Of a stretch of DNA of 64,000 nt, positions 57,481 to 64,000 are shown piece after piece (positions within the stretch are counted from its first letter, which is position 1; each line of letters starts with the position of its first letter). The notes under the pieces were generated by a model. It was given only the letters and a program-made list of their open reading frames with translations. It searched no databases and was not told the origin of the DNA. Both the position numbers and the translations under genes were made by a program. Origin of the DNA: Malus domestica (lineage: Eukaryota > Streptophyta > Magnoliopsida > Rosales > Rosaceae); NCBI RefSeq assembly GCF_042453785.1, contig NC_091664.1:29870501-29934500 (forward strand), written 5' to 3'.

Positions 57481-60400
57481 ATGTGATATATTCCATAAGT
57501 GGCGGCACACCCATGTCTGAATCTTCCAATAGGGCCATGAAAAACAGTGAACGAACTTTTAGACCTGGCCATCAAGTGTTTCACGTGGAAGACATCAGGG
57601 GAGGCAAGTATCAAAAGCCTAACTGGGATCCAATATGTTTTTGCCCTGAGGAAGAAAGAAGTATCATCTACCATCACAACGACCCGCTGATCGTGGAGGC
57701 TCACATAGCAAATTTTGATGTGAAACGAATCCTGATAGACACAGGTGCTTCAGTCAATATCATGTTTGCTGAAGCTTTCAAGGCACTTAATGTAGCTGAA
57801 CACTTGCTCGATCGCTTGATTTCTCCTCTGATAAGCTTCTCTGGCGATATCGTACAACCTTTAGGGAGTATACACTTACCCCTCACCATTGGTACAGGCC
57901 CCTACACAACTATTATTACCACTAACTTCCTAGTGGTCAATTGCCCGACGGCATACAATGTCATCTTTGGGCGCACAGGCTTCAATGATCTCAAGGCCAT
58001 GGTATCCACACATATGTTGTTGATGAAGTTTCCAACCCCTTTCGGAAATGGATACATCAGGGGAGATCAACTTAGTGCTCGATCATGTTACAACACTTCA
58101 GTTAAGCAACAACACCTGCTTGTCCCTAATGAGACCCTCTCTATACATAACCAGGTAGTAAAGACCAGTCCAGATGAAGCCAACTCGGATCTTCATGATG
58201 GCAACAGTCAACCCGACGACCCTCGAGATGACTCATTCACCCAGCAAGCACAACTCGCTGAAGAGTTAGAGAATGTCTCTATCTCCAAAGACTATCCAGA
58301 TCACATGGTGAAGATTGGCACCACTTTGTCACCACCCCTTCGGTTGTCGCTGATCTCCTTTTTGCAAGAGAACGCCGAGGTCTTCGCTTGGTCATATAAA
58401 GATATGCAGGGCATCTCTCCCGATATCATCTGTCACCACTTGAGTATTGATCTCAAGACCAAACCAGTAAAACAGAAGCGAAGATCTTATGATGTTGAAC
58501 GATATGAGGCGATGAAAGCAGAAGTTGAAAAACTCAAGAACATAGGCTTCGTCCTTGAAGTCAATTACCCAACATGTGTAACAAATGTTGTCATTGTTAA
58601 GAAAAATCCGACCAAGGAAAGTCTCCTACTTCAAAAGGTCTTGTGGAGAAATGTGTGTCGACTACACTGACCTAAACAAAGGATACCCGAATGATAGTTT
58701 CCCTATTCCTCTCATTGATAGACTTATAGACTCTACGGCAGGGTGTGAGCTTTTAAGCTTCATGGACGCTTATTCAGGATACAACCAAATCCTCATGAAC
58801 CCCTCAGACCAAGAACACACAGCCTTCACTACTGACAGGGGACTATATTGCTACAAAGTCATGCCCTTTGGTCTAAAGAATGCAGGGACAACTTATCAGA
58901 GGCTAGTTAATTCAATGTTTACCGAACAAATCGGGAAGATCATGGAAGTTTATGTTGACGATATGTTAGTCAAGAGCAAACATGTCGACCAACATATCAC
59001 CAACCTATATGAAACCTTCACCATTCTGAAGAGGTATCAAATGAGGTTGAACCCCAACAAATGTGCCTTCGGCATGAACTCTGGTAAATTCTTAGGCTTC
59101 ATGATTAGCCAACGAGGCATTGAAGCTAACCCCGAAAAAATCAAAGCAATCCTCGACATGAAAGAGCCAGTAACTTCAAAAGACATCCAAAGCCTTACTG
59201 ACAATGTGGCAGCCTTAACCAGATTCATCTCTAAGGCCACAGACAGATATGCTCCTTTCTTTAAAGCACTCAAGGGAAATAAGAAGTACATTACATGACG
59301 GAGGAATGTGCCAAGGCATTCAGGAACCTCAAAGAGTACATGAGTAAAGCCCATCTACTCTCCAAACCAGAAGTTGGTGACACTCTCATTATTTATCTAT
59401 CAGTTTCGGCTTCAACAGTCAGCTCTGTTCTTATTCGAAATGACAGTGGTGTCGAACGGCCTGTCTACTACGCTAGCAAGACCCTACAAGATGCGGAGAC
59501 ACGATACTCCAACATTGAGAAATTAGCTTTAGCATTGGTCATGTCTGCTCAGAAACTTCGCCCTTATTTCCAAGCACACGCCATCATCGTGCTTACCAAT
59601 CACCCTCTTCGACAGATACTCCAGAGCCTTGACACGTCTAGGCGAATGATCAAATGGGCGATAGCATTGGGTGAGTTTGACATCTCCTACCAACCAAAAC
59701 CAGCCGAAAATGGTCAAGTAGTAGCAGATTTCATCGTCGACTTCACATATCCTGTTGACATTGCTTCTACACCTAAAGCAGTAGCTTCATTACCATCGGA
59801 AGCTCAGAAGATAGAATCAACAACCCCAGCATGGAGTCTGTATGTTGAAGGCTCATCCAACCAACAGGGCTGCGGAGAAGGATTAGTCCTTACTACCCTC
59901 AACAAAGTGGCGATAGAATACGCTATTCGTTTCAAATTCAAGGCATCAAACAACTAGGCCGAATAGGAAGCCTTTCTACCAGGCTTACGTTTGGCCAAGC
60001 ACCTTGAGGTTAAACAAATTGATATCTTCAGTGACTCCCAATTAGTGGTCAACCAAGTTACGAACAACTTTGATGCTAAGGATAGCTCCATGGCAGTATA
60101 TCTTGTGCAAACATGACTTTTGCTCAAGCACTTCCACTACCAGATCACCCAAGTTCCTCGAGCGGCAATCAGTCATGCAGACGCTTTGGCTCGCCTAGCC
60201 TCGGCAGTGGAAGACAAGATTGGGAGAAAAATTCATGTCGAATTGTTGGGAGCACCAAGCACCATGGTCGCGGAAGTGTGCAATTTACAACAAGGAGACA
60301 GTTGGATCACCCCAATTTATAAATTCTTCGCTCATGGCATCCTCCCAAATGACAAAGTCCAAGCTAAGCAAATTCGATACAAGTCTGCCCGCTACCTGAT

Positions 60401-61537
60401 CATTAATGACGAACTCTACAAGCGCGGTTTTACCCTGCCATACCTAAGATGCCTTACACCTGCGGAGGTAGAAATTGTCCTTCGGGAAATACATGAAGGA
60501 GTCTGCGGAGATCATGCTGGGTCTCGATCCCTAGCACACAAGACTTTTCGCCAAGGATACTATTGGCCAACACTCCACCAAGATGCCATCAGAATATCTC
60601 GCTCATGTGATAAGTGTCAACGCTACGCAACTATCCCTTACTCCCCTCCCGAGCTGCTCACTCCTATGATCAGCCCTTGGCCTTTCGCCCAATGGGGACT
60701 TGATTTAATCGGCCCAATGCCTGCAGGGAAGGGCAAGGTCCGCTATACAATCGTTGCAGTTGACTACTTCACAAAGTAGGCTGAAGTAGAACCCTTGGCA
60801 ACCATTACTGAGGCAAAAATAGAAGACTTCGTATGGAAGAACATCCTCTATAGATTCGGCATTCCCAATGCGATAGTCATGGACAATGGGCGGAAGTTCG
60901 ACAACAAGAAGTTCAGGATGTTCTGCTCTAAGTTCAACATCAACTTATGGTTTGCCTCTCCAGCCCATCCCAGTCTAATGGACAAGTCGAGGCTGTTAAC
61001 AAAATAATCAAGCGCACTCTGAAGACTAGCTTGGACAAAGCTAAAGGTTATTGGCCAGAATTCGTACCCCAAGTTCTTTGGTCATACCGCACTTCATATC
61101 GGACTTCCACAGGAGAAACTTCATTCTCACTTGCGTTTGGTACAGAAGCAGTTGTCCCGGTTGAGCTTGAGCAAGCAACATACCGAATCCAGAACTACAT
61201 GCAGAGTGAGAACGACAAACAACTCACCCTTAACCTGGATTTAGTCGAGGAACACAGAAATCAGGCTCACCTGAGGAATGTCGCCTATAAGCAGCGCATC
61301 TCTAACTATTACAACTCAAGGGTCAAACCTCGCTCTTTCAAAGTGAAAGACTGGATACTGAAGAAAAGATTACTCTGTGATAGAGTCCCGAGTGAAGGAA
61401 CACTCAGTCCTAACTGGGACGGACTGTTCGAGGTCGTCGGCATCAGCCGCCCTGGCTCCTATAAGCTCAGAAGCTCCGACGGCAAGACCCTTGGCCATCC
61501 ATGGAATGCTGACCACTTGAAGTACTATTACAAATAG
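57333..61537 (+). pseudogene. Retrotransposon pol (PR-RT-RH-aRH-IN), broken
   Basis: Protease core ILIDTGASVNIMF is near 57731. RT: CVDYTDLNKGYPNDSFPIP, FMDAYSGYNQI, MPFGLKNAGTTYQR and catalytic YVDDMLVKSK (58650-58980). First RNase H: VYYASKTLQDAETRYSNIEK. Second RNase H, Tat-type: WSLYVEGSSNQQGCG (about 59829). Integrase: an HHCC zinc-finger-like region from HEGVCGDHAG to SCDKCQRYA, then the core with WGLDLIGPMP and MDNGRKF. Frameshifts lie near 58625, 59296 and 60970; stops near 59955 (TAG) and 60777 (TAG). The last open block ends at 61537 with a chromodomain-less C-terminus. Confidence 0.9.
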
Positions 61538-63570
61538 ACTCACATTGTACAAGTGTTAAGCTACAGCCTTTCAGCATCCTATGTAACAAAGACCATTTGG
61601 TATGAATTCAATAAAGAGGTGATTTAGCCAACTCGACCCTAAACTCTTTTACATTCTGAGCAATGAAACACTTAAGTGTTGAAGCTTCAACGCAAATGTT
61701 TCCAATACAAAATAAAATCAATTTATGGTGCCAACAAAAGCTTCATCAATGGAGGACAAATATCAATCTTAAAAGCTTTGCACTATCTTCATCAAGATAG
61801 TGTGAAGCAAAATCAATTTATGGTGCCAACAAAAGCTTCATCAATGGAGGACAAATATCAATCTCAAAAGCTTCGCACTATCTTCATCAAGATAGTGTGA
61901 AGCAAAATCAATTTATGGTGCCAACAAAAGATTTATCAATTGAGGACAAATATCAATCTCAGAAGCTTCGCACTATCTTCATCAAGATAGTGTGAAGCAA
62001 AATCAATTTATGGTACCAACAAAAGCTTCACCTATAAAGCTTCAACCCCAAAGCTTTGCCTATAAAGCTTTAACACCAAAAGCTTCACCTATAAAGCTTC
62101 AACCCTTCAACACCAAAGCTTCACCTATCAAGCTTCAACCCCAAAGCTTCACCTACAATACAAAATTTCAACACCAAAACATATAAAAGCTTCACACACT
62201 CTTCATCAAGATAGTGCGAAGCTAATTCAAGTTTTGTGTCCTAACAATAGCTTCAACTAGTCACGCTATATACCCAAGCAAAAATCTATAGTCAATAAAC
62301 CTTACCTATTAAACTATTTTCCAAACACAAAACCTTGTGGCAAATAAACAAATTTTGTTCACAAAACCAAGATTCTCTTGAACTTGTACAATAACACATG
62401 AGTAAACACAAACATTTTTTGTTTTACATCCGCAATATCCCTATCATAAACAGACATACAATTATATAAAATCCAACCCAAGCAGCCTTTTTCTCCCTCT
62501 CTCTCTTCCGCCTCTTTCCATCTATCAAATTTCTGCAACTCCTGCTCTTCCTCAGTGGAACTGAATTTTGGACATCTTATAGTTCTTGAGCAGATGAACA
62601 ACTTTCACGAAGGAAATGTTTCTATTTGAGCGACGGAAGTTAGAGTGTTGAAGCTCCAAACATGACTGGTCAGATTTCTGCAAGCTTCAAAGCTGCTGCG
62701 GTGTTTCAAAGATTTGGAAATATTCCACCGTTAGTTTGGTCTGAATTTTTGATATGTTATGGAAGAGATGATGAGGAACAACTTCGATGAAGAAAGTATG
62801 TTGATCTGAACAAGAGAAAATGAAGTTTCGAAGCTCACAATAAGTCTGACGGGTTAACAGAAAAATGATGAACAGTCACTCATCATACCTAAATATCTGG
62901 AGTTGTACTACTCCGATGGATTTCAATTTTGAATATGTTGTAGTTGACAAGCTAAGGAACAATTTTCATGAAGACAACCTTGCGATTTGAGCTACAGAGA
63001 ATGGTGTTATATTGAAGAGCTACCGCTCCCTCTACGTTAACTCCTTCCTTCACTTCCTTGGCTGCAAACAAATGAGCAGTTTTGGGCTACACAAAAATTT
63101 TAGGCCCTCGCAAAGCTAAAACCAGCTTGAAATATTTTTGGATAAGGCATATAAGAAGGTGTGACATCAAAATAAGGCTTCGTTACTTTGACAAATTAGT
63201 AGCAAGCAAGACACCTCATTCGGCAACTCTCCTCGCCTGAAGACTTGGGGGACTCCCACCATATGCTACTGCACCTTGATACTCGGAAGTCTCACAACCA
63301 CTCAGTGACTTGGATTTTTCAAGTCTCCAACCGAGAAGTTTTCCTCACTCAGGAAATTAAGGGAACACTACCTCAAACTACATGCTTCACTCACAAAGCT
63401 TCAACAATACAAGTTTCAACAAAAGAAAAAATTCAGAGAACTTTCTGAAGAAGGCTTTGGTGTATTTAACACAATACGTTGAAATGAAGCAAAGCTTATT
63501 TATTAATATTTCCGATAAGTTACAAGTATGTACATATACATGAGTCAAAATAAAAAACAAGATGGAGCCT
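61538..63570. repeat. Post-pol non-coding region with tandem repeats
   Basis: A 95-bp unit repeats about 3.3 times at about 61711-62030 (ATTTATGGTG at 61721, 61816, 61911 and 62006). Each has CAAAAGCTTCATCAATGGAG and CTTCATCAAGATAGTGTGAA. A shorter, about 30-bp family follows (CACCTATAAAGCTTCAAC..., 62028-62165). From about 62240 to 63290 the DNA is unique-looking without a gene. 63300-63560 matches the complement of 49900-50147. Confidence 0.85.
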
Positions 63571-64000
63571 TCACAAAGGTTGCTTAGGGGAAGTCTCAGC
63601 AGTCGGTATTGCCACAGAAGGAGAAAGCACCGGAGGGTGGTTATCTGGAGCCTCAGTACTGGACAGAACCCCAGAAGGAGGAAAGTAATAAATGTCTTTG
63701 GAACAAACCCATAAACCTTTGATGATCAAGTAAAGCCTGACCATCAGATTCCTGCATCTGGTCAAGTTTCCTATTCATGTTTGTAGCATAGTCATGCGCG
63801 AGCCTGTGCAACTGATTATTCTCATGCTTGAGCCCTCTAATCTCCTGTTTGAGACTTATCACTTCAGCCGCCAATGATTCAACTTGGCGGGTTCTAGCAA
63901 ATAGGCGTTGGGCCATATTAGACACAGAACCTGCACACTGAATACTCAGAGCTAGAGAATCCTTAACAGCCAACTCATCAGACCGTTTGGAAAGTAGTCT
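63571..64000 (-). pseudogene. Antisense accessory ORF, second copy, truncated by window edge
   Basis: Homologous to 49211-49885. The frame 64000-63653 matches residues from about 78 onward (SDELAVKDSLALSIQCAG; VESLAAEVISLKQEIRGLKH; QRFMGLFQRHLLLSS). A frameshift near 63680 moves the Pro-rich tail (VLSSTEAPDNHPPVL; PTAETSPKQPL) into another frame ending at 63571. The N-terminal part lies beyond the right edge. It is on the strand opposite to gag-pol. Confidence 0.75.

Larger units (their letters stand above)
54909..64000 (+). mobile_element. Tat-lineage Ty3/gypsy LTR retrotransposon, 3' end outside window
   Basis: Order: 5' LTR (54909-55428), primer-binding site, gag, protease, RT, RNase H, second RNase H, integrase (to 61537), non-coding repeats, antisense ORF at the right edge. 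Having two RNase H-like domains before integrase is diagnostic of the Tat lineage. At least four frameshifts and several stops mean it cannot move by itself. Inserted into the pararetrovirus remnant. Confidence 0.9.

Noticed and set aside
61711..62025. Regular spacing resembling a CRISPR array
   Set aside because: The units are 95-bp head-to-tail repeats without unique spacers, inside a plant retrotransposon.

Overview
This is a stretch of a eudicot plant nuclear genome. Genes have GT-AG introns, intergenic DNA is AT-rich and full of MITEs, and plant-specific families occur (two Aux/IAA genes, a plant E-class PPR gene, plastid Tha4, plant MED14). The gene and repeat style suggests a woody rosid, possibly Rosaceae such as apple or pear; that is inference, since no search was run.

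Left, gene-bearing half (1-43 kb). A thylakoid Tat-translocase subunit gene (Tha4-like, + strand) lies at 767-3439. Next come about 5 kb of MITEs and a SINE, a seven-exon UNE12-like bHLH gene (+, 8712-13035), an intronless PPR gene (+, 14881-16833) and, tail to tail with it, a large eight-exon Mediator subunit 14 gene (-, 17732-25585). After a transposon-rich gap there is a small cemetery of gene fragments: a diverged HEAT INTOLERANT 4-like remnant (-) and a broken CDC5 fragment (+). Then follows a pair of divergently transcribed Aux/IAA genes, an AUX22/IAA4-type on the minus strand (30400-31211) and an IAA14/IAA16-type on the plus strand (40153-42865). About 9 kb without a convincing gene separates them. 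This pairing of a short and a long Aux/IAA resembles the adjacent pairs known in Arabidopsis.

Right, repeat-dominated third (43-64 kb). No host gene is visible here. An LTR-like remnant is followed by a composite insertion at 45059-51268. This is an RTE-type LINE bounded by a perfect 17-bp target-site duplication; it contains a truncated 3' part of a Tat-lineage Ty3/gypsy element and a duplicated LINE 3' segment. Farther right is a degraded endogenous pararetrovirus (Caulimoviridae-like, 52745-54908). It is cut just after its RT active-site motif by the 5' LTR of a second Tat-lineage element, which runs off the right edge. That element has gag, protease, RT, two RNase H domains and integrase, all broken by stops and frameshifts. 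Between its pol and the missing 3' LTR it carries tandem repeats and an antisense ORF. The same antisense ORF is intact (224 codons) inside the composite LINE insertion.

The strongest leads are the chimeric LINE/gypsy insertion, the conserved antisense accessory ORF with coiled-coil and EAR-like features, the triplicated G-box/CCAAT-like units in the LTR promoter, and a set of MITE families, several with clear target-site duplications.
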